This document shows positions 1 to 6,059 of a stretch of DNA of 11,618 nucleotides, piece after piece (the first letter of the stretch is position 1; each line of letters opens with the position of its first letter). Under the pieces are notes generated by a model that made no database searches, was not told the origin of the DNA, and saw only the letters and a list, made by a program, of their open reading frames with translations. Both the position numbers and the translations under genes were made by a program. The DNA lies in contig CAYMXZ010000112.1 in the NCBI GenBank assembly GCA_964394475.1, positions 1 to 11,618 on the forward strand, given 5' to 3'. The stretch is from RQOF01 sp964394475. GTDB lineage: Bacteria > Calditrichota > Calditrichia > RBG-13-44-9.

Positions 1-1286
1 CCTTCAGCCCAGATCTTGGTCATCGAAAAGAGAGTGATCAGGCTTACCAGCAAGGCAGTAACAACAATCCAGACATTTTGAACATTCAGACCGGCTTTTA
101 TCAAAATAAATTTAGCCCAGAATCCTGAAAGCGGGGGAATTCCTGCCAGCGACATCGCCGGGATAAAGAACGCCAGACTGACCAGCGGATTTTTTTTATA
201 AAGATTCCCAACCTGTTTCAAATCATAGCTTCCGGTGTAGAAGAAAACCACTCCTGCCATTAAAAACAACGTTGATTTTACAATAATATGGTGTATGATA
301 TAAAAAACCGCCCCGGCCAACCCGAGCGGAGTAAATAAACCTAATCCCATAAGCATATAGCCAATCTGACTCACAATGTGAAAAGAAAGAATGCGCCGAA
401 TATCGTATTGAGCCGCCGCTCCCAGCACGCCAATAACCATGGTCAAAGCCGCGGTTATCAGAATTAAATTATGAGTGAATTCTGTTTGCTGGATGAAAAT
501 GAGAGTAAAAACCCGAATCAGAGCATAAACCCCCACCTTGGTCAACAGTCCAGAAAAAATGGCAGAGACGGCTGGTGGCGGAGTGTGATAGGAGGCGGGC
601 AGCCAGAAGAAAAAGGGAAATGCCGCCGCTTTAATTCCGAACGCCAGAAAAAAGAGCATGGCTGAGCTGGTGACAAGAATAGAGCGCGGTTCATTCTGGA
701 GTTTAAAGGCCAAATCAGCCATATTCAAAGTACCCATTTCCCCATACAGTATTCCTACTCCGATAAGAAAAAAAGTGGATCCCAATAAATTCAGCGTTAC
801 ATATTTCAATGCACCTTCCAGTTGCGGTCTCTCCCCGCCCAGAACCAGCAAAACAAATGAAGCCATCAGCATGACTTCGAACCAGACATACAGATTAAAA
901 ATATCGCCAGTCAAAAAAGAACCGCAGACTCCTAATAATAGAAAATGTATCAGCAGATAAAATCCATGTGATTTCTTCGAATCATCAATTGTATAGGTGG
1001 AGAAAACAGTAACGGCTATGGTTGTAATAGAGGCCAATAAAATCATGATGGCTGAAAAAAGATCGGCGACTATTGTGATACCATAGGGTGCCGGCCAATT
1101 TCCAATCTGGGTAACCTGTATTCCCTCTCTCCACACCGATCGAAGAAGCAAAATGCTTACGATGAGATGGATAAAGGCGCTGAGATTGGTAATTACCAGC
1201 TGTAAAGACCTGTATCGTCGGAAAAATAACAACAGTATCCCACTCAGCAGGGGAATGATGATCGGCAGCACCAGGAGAAGGTTCAT
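1..1286 (-). CDS. mrpD: Na+/H+ antiporter subunit D (MrpD/MnhD), 3' end cut by window edge
   Basis: This is a proton-translocating membrane subunit of the multi-subunit Mrp cation/proton antiporter, related to complex I NuoL/M/N. I translated the minus strand from the ATG at 1286 and it stays open for 428 codons to the window edge. MrpD is usually about 490-500 aa, so roughly 65 residues are missing. Diagnostic stretches are GNWPAPYGIT (about 62-72), DIFNLYVWFEVMLMASF (128-144) and FPFFFWLPASYHTPPPAVSA (223-242), followed by LLTKVGVYALIR. Glu137 and Lys219 fall at the positions described as essential in Bacillus MrpD. The protein is hydrophobic throughout, with many membrane helices. The start overlaps the mrpC stop in a TGATG, preceded by AAGGA about 9 bases upstream, which supports this start. 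It is the fourth gene of the operon, and mrpE-G probably follow outside the window. Isolated NuoN-like proteins look similar, but the mrpA-B-C context decides. Confidence 0.95.
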   Translation of the reverse strand, partial: MNLLLVLPIIIPLLSGILLLFFRRYRSLQLVITNLSAFIHLIVSILLLRSVWREGIQVTQIGNWPAPYGITIVADLFSAIMILLASITTIAVTVFSTYTIDDSKKSHGFYLLIHFLLLGVCGSFLTGDIFNLYVWFEVMLMASFVLLVLGGERPQLEGALKYVTLNLLGSTFFLIGVGILYGEMGTLNMADLAFKLQNEPRSILVTSSAMLFFLAFGIKAAAFPFFFWLPASYHTPPPAVSAIFSGLLTKVGVYALIRVFTLIFIQQTEFTHNLILITAALTMVIGVLGAAAQYDIRRILSFHIVSQIGYMLMGLGLFTPLGLAGAVFYIIHHIIVKSTLFLMAGVVFFYTGSYDLKQVGNLYKKNPLVSLAFFIPAMSLAGIPPLSGFWAKFILIKAGLNVQNVWIVVTALLVSLITLFSMTKIWAE

Positions 1287-1630
1287 CAATCGGTTCCTTT
1301 CATTTCATCCAGATCGTCACTTCCCACAACATGATAGACCCGATGCAGTAAAACCAGAGTAAAGGCGACTACTCCAAAACCGATGACGATAGCGGTTAAA
1401 ATTAGCGCTTGCGGAAGGGGATCAGCATAACCTGCCGCCGCCACTATATTTTCTTCATTGATAATTGGTGGACGTCCGCGGGTGAGTCCGGCAGCTGACA
1501 GTATCAACAAATTACATGCCTGGCTTAATAGCAACAGTCCAATGATTAATTTTACGATACTTCGGCGTAAGATCAGATAGACGCCTGCGGCAAATAAACT
1601 GCCTACCAAAAATGCCATTACGGTTTCCAT
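1286..1630 (-). CDS. mrpC: Na+/H+ antiporter subunit C (MrpC/MnhC), NuoK-like
   Basis: This small membrane subunit of the Mrp antiporter is homologous to NuoK of complex I. The protein is 114 aa, the usual size, with three predicted transmembrane helices (about 4-20, 26-46 and 75-97). Family signatures are the SIVKLIIGLLLLSQACNLL helix, the loop containing GRPPI, and ADPLPQALILTAIVIGFG, which is highly conserved in MrpC. The C-terminus is short and acidic (GSDDLDEMKGTD). I chose the ATG at 1630. A GTG one codon upstream (1633) is possible, and GGGAGAAGAG just upstream could serve either. The ATG overlaps the mrpB stop by one base, and the gene's own stop overlaps the mrpD start by one base. 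That implies translational coupling. Confidence 0.95.
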   Translation of the reverse strand: METVMAFLVGSLFAAGVYLILRRSIVKLIIGLLLLSQACNLLILSAAGLTRGRPPIINEENIVAAAGYADPLPQALILTAIVIGFGVVAFTLVLLHRVYHVVGSDDLDEMKGTD

Positions 1631-2049
1631 CACTCTTCTCCCAGGAGAGTAAAGACAATTGCTACTGTAATTCCCATTACGGTCAGGAAGACTCCAAAAT
1701 CAAAAAGCATGGGAGTACCCACATGCAATTGCCCTATCAGCGGTACATGAAAGTGAATCCATAAACCTTTGAAAAATGGATAGGCCAGTACCAAAGATAA
1801 TAAACCGCTGACCAAAGCCAGGGAGAGCCCCATTGAAATAAGAGTAACCGGTGAAAGGCGCAATTTCTGGCGTGCCGTCTGGTGATTATATGAAATGGCA
1901 TACAGAATAAAAGCCAGAGCGGCCAGCAAACCGCCGATAAACCCGCCACCAGGAGCATTATGTCCGCGGTAAAAAGTAATCAGCGAGAAAAAAATAAAAA
2001 CCGGCAACAGATAAGAAGCAATAATTCGCAAAAGAACCGAATACATCAT
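1630..2049 (-). CDS. mrpB: Na+/H+ antiporter subunit B (MrpB/MnhB)
   Basis: This is the MrpB membrane subunit of the Mrp antiporter (MnhB domain). It is 139 aa, as is usual, with four likely transmembrane helices. The family hallmark is the FYRGHNAPGGGFIGGLLAA segment (about 27-45), and a later stretch near the C-terminus (GTPMLFDFGVFLTVMG, 110-125) is also typical. MrpB subunits resemble the C-terminal part of MrpA and sit beside it in the complex. Translation may start at 2049 or at the second Met (2046). The purine run AAAAGGGAA lies only 2 bases before the first ATG, so the second has the better spacing and would give the same one-base TGATG overlap seen at the next two junctions. The first four bases overlap the end of mrpA. 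Confidence 0.95.
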   Translation of the reverse strand: MMYSVLLRIIASYLLPVFIFFSLITFYRGHNAPGGGFIGGLLAALAFILYAISYNHQTARQKLRLSPVTLISMGLSLALVSGLLSLVLAYPFFKGLWIHFHVPLIGQLHVGTPMLFDFGVFLTVMGITVAIVFTLLGEE

Positions 2050-4313
2050 TTCCCTTTTAATTTTAACAGTGCATAAACCCCAATAGCAGCAATTGATAAA
2101 ACCGTGATTTCTCCCATGGTATCCAGAGCTCGAAAATCTACCAGAATGACATTCACCACATTTTTGCCATAAGCCAGTGTCAGGCTGTTTTGAAGATAAT
2201 AATCAGAAATAGGGGAATGCAGGTTAAGTGCATTTGCCTTCAGGATGAGAGCTGTGACTATACTTCCCGCTCCTATCGAGATGATCAGATCGCGAATTCT
2301 AACCGAAAAACCAGAGAACTTCTTAAATCGCGGCAACCGGTAAATAACCAGGGCGAACAAAATAACGGTTAGGGTTTCAATCAATAATTGAGTAAGGGCC
2401 AGATCGGGTGCACCATACAGCACATAATAAAAGGCCACTCCATATCCAATAATACCTAAAGAAGCCACCGCCGCCAGTCGTGAGGAAGTGAAAGTGGCCG
2501 TGAAAATAGCTCCCACAATAATTACAGCGGGAATCAAATCATAAAATCGGAAAGAGGAGAATTGAATTTCGCTGAAAAATTCTGCTTGCGCGATAAGCAC
2601 CCCACCCACCAGACCAATAGCGGTCAGCAGAATCGTGATGATATAATAACGCAGATATCCATTTTGAAGAAGACGACTGATCTTTCCACTGATTTCTGGA
2701 AAATACCTTACGAATCGATTGAAAAGTTCGGTCAGTGTTATTTGTTGCAGTGACCTCAAGCGGGAAGCGAAATTTCGCACCTGGGACCGCATCCCAAATA
2801 ATAGCACTCCCAGGAGCACCGTGCCCAGGCTCATCAGGAAAACTGGATTTATTCCATGCCAGAGTTTAAGATAGACTGCAGTCTGCTCGGCATGGATGGC
2901 ATTAAGCGCCGGGGCGATGATCCGACTGGCTAGTCTATCCGGAGATAAACCAAACAATAAACCCAGCATCGATAAAAAAAGTGGTCCGATCCACAACGCC
3001 GGACTGGCTTCATGGACATGATGAGAGATTTTGGTTTTCCTTCCCAAAAAAGGTTTTATTCCCACGATAATGGCCACCGCCACATTCGCAGCATTGGCAA
3101 AAATTCCGCTGATCATTATCAGCGGACCGGCCTGCGGGGCTTGCATTTTCGCTTCATACATCAGTTCTTTACTGATAAATCCTAACAAAGGCGGGAAACC
3201 GGACATTGAGAAAGCGGCCGCTACCGCCGAAACAGCCGTCACCGGTAACACCCACATTAAACTATGTAGACGGGTCACATCTCTGGTTCCCGTTTCATGA
3301 TCCATAATTCCAGCCACCATGAATAGACTCCCTTTATAGAATGAATGGACCATTAAAAAAACCAGGGCGGCCTTGGTGGCCATAGAAGTCCCTAAACCGA
3401 GCAACATCACCAGAATACCCAGTGCGCTTACAGTGGTAAAAGCTAATAAACGTTTCAGATCGGTTTGGGAGAGGGCCAATAGAGCTCCAATTAACATGGT
3501 GCTGGTTCCGGCCAGAGTCACCAGATAGTGCCATTCGGCGGTTCCTCCCAGAATAGGATATAGCCGCATCAGCAGATAGACACCGGCTTTCACCATTGTA
3601 GCGGAGTGCAGATAGGCGCTTATCGGGGTGGGAGCGGTCATGGCCCCCGGCAGCCAGAAGTGGAAAGGAGCCTGAGCCGATTTGGTGAATGCCCCCAGTA
3701 AGACCAGAATCAAAATTATAAGATAAACGGGGCTCCCGGAGGGCATTGCCTGCATACTCGAAATATCAAAAGAACCCTGTTCGTTGCCTAACAGCATAAA
3801 ACCAGCTAGCAGCGCCAGACCTCCCAATCCAGTGATCAATAAGGCTTGCAAGGCGGCCTGTCTGGCCACCGGATTCTCATGTTCAAAACCGATCAACAGA
3901 TAAGAAGTGATGCTGGTTAATTCCCAGAAAATAAAAAGCGCAAATACATTATCTGCTAACACCAGACCGATCATGGATCCCATGAAAACGACCAGAAAGA
4001 GATAGAATCGTGGTAATTGTGGATGACCTTTCAGGTAGGAAGCGCTGTAAATAAATACAAAGGTACCGATGCCGCAGATGATGAGAGCAAACAACATGCT
4101 CAAACCATCAAGCTGGAAAGCAAGATTTATTCCCAGACCTGGAACCCACTCCCATTGGAACAAAATTTTTTGACCTTCACTGATAGCTGGAATCCACTGA
4201 CAAAAATAGAGAAAGAGCAATAAGGGTAAAAGCGGGAGAATCCATTTTTTTCTCGCGAGAAAAGGAGTCAGTGGCGCAATGATAAAGCAGGTTAGGATGA
4301 CGAGAAGAAACAT
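2046..4313 (-). CDS. mrpA: Na+/H+ antiporter subunit A (MrpA/MnhA)
   Basis: This is the large subunit of the Mrp antiporter: an N-terminal NuoL-like proton-channel domain (about 1-470) fused to a C-terminal MbhD/MbhE-type domain (about 560-755). It is 755 aa, slightly shorter than the roughly 800 aa common in the family, with about 20 membrane segments. Visible signatures are NVFALFIFWELTSITSYLLI (122-141, with conserved Glu131), the helix containing Lys211 followed by APFHFWLPGAM, and the TPISAYLHSATMVKAG helix with Lys242. Near the C-terminus, GAPDLALTQLLIETLTVILF and then the DFRALDTMGEITVLSIAAIGVYALL stretch are the MrpA-specific fused part, which single NuoL proteins lack. The N-terminus (MFLLVILTCFIIAPLTPFLA) fits a first helix, so the start is credible even though no Shine-Dalgarno sequence precedes it. 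It is the first gene of the mrp operon and is transcribed from the 319-bp region shared with the phosphofructokinase gene. The complex exchanges Na+ (possibly K+ or Li+) for protons at the inner membrane. Confidence 0.96.
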   Translation of the reverse strand: MFLLVILTCFIIAPLTPFLARKKWILPLLPLLLFLYFCQWIPAISEGQKILFQWEWVPGLGINLAFQLDGLSMLFALIICGIGTFVFIYSASYLKGHPQLPRFYLFLVVFMGSMIGLVLADNVFALFIFWELTSITSYLLIGFEHENPVARQAALQALLITGLGGLALLAGFMLLGNEQGSFDISSMQAMPSGSPVYLIILILVLLGAFTKSAQAPFHFWLPGAMTAPTPISAYLHSATMVKAGVYLLMRLYPILGGTAEWHYLVTLAGTSTMLIGALLALSQTDLKRLLAFTTVSALGILVMLLGLGTSMATKAALVFLMVHSFYKGSLFMVAGIMDHETGTRDVTRLHSLMWVLPVTAVSAVAAAFSMSGFPPLLGFISKELMYEAKMQAPQAGPLIMISGIFANAANVAVAIIVGIKPFLGRKTKISHHVHEASPALWIGPLFLSMLGLLFGLSPDRLASRIIAPALNAIHAEQTAVYLKLWHGINPVFLMSLGTVLLGVLLFGMRSQVRNFASRLRSLQQITLTELFNRFVRYFPEISGKISRLLQNGYLRYYIITILLTAIGLVGGVLIAQAEFFSEIQFSSFRFYDLIPAVIIVGAIFTATFTSSRLAAVASLGIIGYGVAFYYVLYGAPDLALTQLLIETLTVILFALVIYRLPRFKKFSGFSVRIRDLIISIGAGSIVTALILKANALNLHSPISDYYLQNSLTLAYGKNVVNVILVDFRALDTMGEITVLSIAAIGVYALLKLKGK

Positions 4314-4343
4314 GCACTATGCTGATTTATTTTATTAGTTGAA

Positions 4344-4363
4344 AATATACATCAAAAATGATG
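4344..4363 (-). promoter_or_regulatory. Possible mrpA promoter/operator: inverted repeat next to a TATATT box
   Basis: A perfect 5-bp inverted repeat, CATCA-AAAA-TGATG (4350-4363), lies directly beside AATATA (4344-4349), which reads TATATT on the mrpA strand 31 bp before the mrpA ATG. A -10-like box at this distance with a dyad in the spacer would suit a regulated promoter. No convincing -35 hexamer is visible, only a T-rich tract. AT-rich DNA yields such short dyads by chance, so this is tentative. Confidence 0.2.
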
Positions 4364-4517
4364 ATAAAAAAATAAGAGAGAAAATCTGGGAAGACAAGCC
4401 ATTAACAAATACTGGCGCCAGAATAGAACACACAAAGAAGGAATGTTCTTTTTGTATTGTCCTTTTTGAATCCTGTATGAAACAGAAATCACCATAATTA
4501 TCTCGGATCTTATTCTT

Positions 4518-4533
4518 AGATTGTCAGCAATCT
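4518..4533. promoter_or_regulatory. Inverted repeat in the divergent promoter region
   Basis: AGATTG and CAATCT form a perfect 6-bp dyad around TCAG, about 100 bp before the phosphofructokinase start. It lacks a T-tract on the plus-strand side, so a terminator is unlikely. It could be a repressor site or chance. Confidence 0.2.
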
Positions 4534-4603
4534 GCTTCAATCGAATTGTTTTAAAAAATTATTATCTTTTCTCTCACAATATTTACTAAAATTTAAGTAG
4601 TAA

Positions 4604-4612
4604 TAACCGTTA
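4604..4612. promoter_or_regulatory. TAACCGTTA symmetric element just upstream of pfkA
   Basis: TAAC-C-GTTA is a perfect 9-bp odd-length palindrome ending 20 bp before the pfkA ATG. Its core AACCGTTA recurs upstream of glgX (5987-5994), and CCGTTA recurs again after glgX. It may be an operator shared by the two carbohydrate genes, or chance in AT-rich DNA. Confidence 0.2.
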
Positions 4613-4632
4613 ATAAATGTATTTTAAGGTTA

Positions 4633-5952
4633 ATGCCAATGAATCAGGAAAACTTTCAGATTAAGCAGTTGGGAGCATGTCGCTTCGATTCGCCCTTATA
4701 TAATTTGCGAGATGCCGGGGGAAATTTTTTTCACTTTATAGAAGATAACGAGCGTATCCTTGTCCAGCACCGCCTAAATCGTCTTCTGCAGGATGGCGCC
4801 AGCCTGCAAAATACTCCTACGCTAGAATTAGCGGGTCCGCGGAAAAAAATCTTTTTCGACCCAGCGAAAACTTCCATCGGAATCGTCACCTGCGGCGGAT
4901 TAAGTCCCGGCTTAAATAATGTGATCCGTGATGTGGTGATGAGCGCCAGTTATTTGTATGGAATTACCCGCATTATTGGATTTCGATATGGTTACCGCGG
5001 AATTGCTGAAGAAAATATGTATGTGGAATTAACTCCTCGGGCAGTAACCGATATCCAGGAGCAGGGAGGGTCGATTTTAGGTTCCTCCCGCGGCAATCAG
5101 GATATTGGGCGAATGGTGGATCGTTTGCTGGCTCTCAAAATAAATATTTTATTTGTGATTGGCGGAGATGGCAGTATGCGCGGTGCCCTGGCCCTCAGCC
5201 AGGAAATTGCTAAACGTAATTTACCCATCAGTATTATTGGCATTCCCAAAACCATCGATAATGACTTCCGGTATATGGATCAGAGTTTTGGTTTTGATAC
5301 TGCTTATGCCAAAGCCGTGGAAGCGATCGATGGCGCTCATCGCGAAGCGGAAGGAGCTCCCAACGGTATCGGTCTGGTAAAATTAATGGGTCGTCATTCC
5401 GGTTTCATCGCCTGTGCTGCAACTCTGGCCTCCAATCAAGTTAATTTTACTTTGATCCCGGAAGTGCCTTTTAAATTAGAAGGGCCGCACGGCCTGTTGA
5501 CCGCCTTGCATCAGCGTCTACTTAAACGCCAACACGCCGTCATCGTGGTCGCCGAGGGCGCGGGACAGGATCTCTTGAAAAATGCCGGCACCGAAAAAGA
5601 CGCTTCAGGAAATATAAAACTACTGGACATCGGGCTCTATCTTGCAGAACAGATCAAGAGCTATTTTAAAAAAATAAATATGGAAATAAACCTGAAATAC
5701 ATCGATCCCAGTTATATTATCCGCAGCATTAAAGCCAATGCGTCCGACAGTTTACTCTGTACCGCTTTAGCATTTAATGCCGTCCATGCCGGAATGAGTG
5801 GAAAAACAGAGATGGTTGTCGCCATGTATCGCCATAGTTTAGTCCATATCCCCATTCCGCAGGTCATCGTCACCCGCAATCAGGTGGATCCCAATGGCGC
5901 CTTATGGTTGAATGTCATTGCCTCAACCGGACAACCGATCGCTTTTTATTAA
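4633..5952 (+). CDS. pfkA: 6-phosphofructokinase, plant/TP0108-type (probably ATP-dependent)
   Basis: This enzyme phosphorylates fructose 6-phosphate to fructose 1,6-bisphosphate, the committed step of glycolysis, in the cytoplasm. The protein is 439 aa, longer than the roughly 320 aa E. coli type. It has an N-terminal extension of about 80 residues ending in AGPRKKIFFDP (67-77), which is typical of the plant/Treponema TP0108 subgroup. Motifs in order are VTCGGLSPGLNNVIRD (85-100, nucleotide/phosphate loop), GGDGS (177-181), PKTIDND (205-211, with the catalytic Asp of TIDND), MGRHSGF (252-258, sugar phosphate), PEVPF (276-280) and VVAEGAG (305-311). Gly in GGDG points to ATP, because PPi enzymes have GGDD. 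Lys in PKTIDND is shared by PPi enzymes and plant-type ATP enzymes. The start is supported by TTAAGG five bases upstream; an in-frame second Met lies two codons on. It is probably co-transcribed with glgX, 107 bp downstream. Gene symbol by function. Confidence 0.93.
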   Translation: MPMNQENFQIKQLGACRFDSPLYNLRDAGGNFFHFIEDNERILVQHRLNRLLQDGASLQNTPTLELAGPRKKIFFDPAKTSIGIVTCGGLSPGLNNVIRDVVMSASYLYGITRIIGFRYGYRGIAEENMYVELTPRAVTDIQEQGGSILGSSRGNQDIGRMVDRLLALKINILFVIGGDGSMRGALALSQEIAKRNLPISIIGIPKTIDNDFRYMDQSFGFDTAYAKAVEAIDGAHREAEGAPNGIGLVKLMGRHSGFIACAATLASNQVNFTLIPEVPFKLEGPHGLLTALHQRLLKRQHAVIVVAEGAGQDLLKNAGTEKDASGNIKLLDIGLYLAEQIKSYFKKINMEINLKYIDPSYIIRSIKANASDSLLCTALAFNAVHAGMSGKTEMVVAMYRHSLVHIPIPQVIVTRNQVDPNGALWLNVIASTGQPIAFY

Positions 5953-5987
5953 TGGATGCTTTGTATTAAAAGTCCAATAAAATAACA

Positions 5988-5998
5988 ACCGTTATACC
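5988..5998 (+). repeat. ACCGTTATACC repeat, copy 1 (upstream of glgX)
   Basis: This 11-bp sequence lies in the pfkA-glgX gap, about 60 bp before the glgX ATG, and is repeated exactly at 8140-8150 directly after glgX. Here it continues into a second CCGTTTTT half, giving a tandem-like ACCGTTATACCGTTTTT. Function unknown; a regulator site or shared structural element is possible. Confidence 0.35.
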
Positions 5999-6059
5999 GT
6001 TTTTATAGCATTCAAAAATCGTCGTCGTTTTGATATCATTATTTGTGAAAGCATCAGGT

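Larger units (their letters stand above)
4314..4632. other. AT-rich divergent intergenic region between mrpA and the phosphofructokinase gene
   Basis: This 319-bp gap must hold the promoters for the mrp operon (leftward) and for pfkA/glgX (rightward). I see no believable gene in it: the only open frame (4352-4540, minus) codes for a composition-driven peptide without a ribosome site. Small structures seen are a dyad at 4350-4363, an 11-bp near-identical direct repeat TGT(T/C)CTTTTTG at 4444-4454 and 4458-4468, a perfect 6-bp inverted repeat with 4-base loop at 4518-4533 (AGATTG-TCAG-CAATCT), and TAACCGTTA at 4604-4612, which is symmetric about its central C. No clear sigma-70 promoter with both boxes is evident on either strand. 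Confidence 0.6.

Noticed and set aside
471..960. Two plus-strand open frames (64 and 100 codons)
   Set aside because: They lie antisense to mrpD, whose minus-strand frame is continuous and strongly conserved; their peptides look like composition artefacts.
1..4313. Complex I (nuo) or membrane-bound hydrogenase operon instead of an antiporter
   Set aside because: MrpA has the fused MbhD/MbhE-type C-terminus, and MrpB with its RGHNAPGGGF motif followed by MrpC and MrpD is the Mrp order; no catalytic or iron-sulphur subunit is present.
4352..4540. 62-codon minus-strand frame in the divergent intergenic region
   Set aside because: No ribosome site and no recognisable domain; it covers the region needed for the mrpA promoter, and the hydrophobic composition follows from AT-richness.
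6030..6059. TTG start extending glgX by ten residues
   Set aside because: There is no ribosome site before the TTG, and the extra residues precede a normal GlgX N-terminus; it remains possible but is less likely than the ATG at 6060.
5953..6059. Terminator between pfkA and glgX
   Set aside because: The T-run at about 6000-6005 has no preceding stable inverted repeat; the tandem CCGTT units are direct, not inverted.
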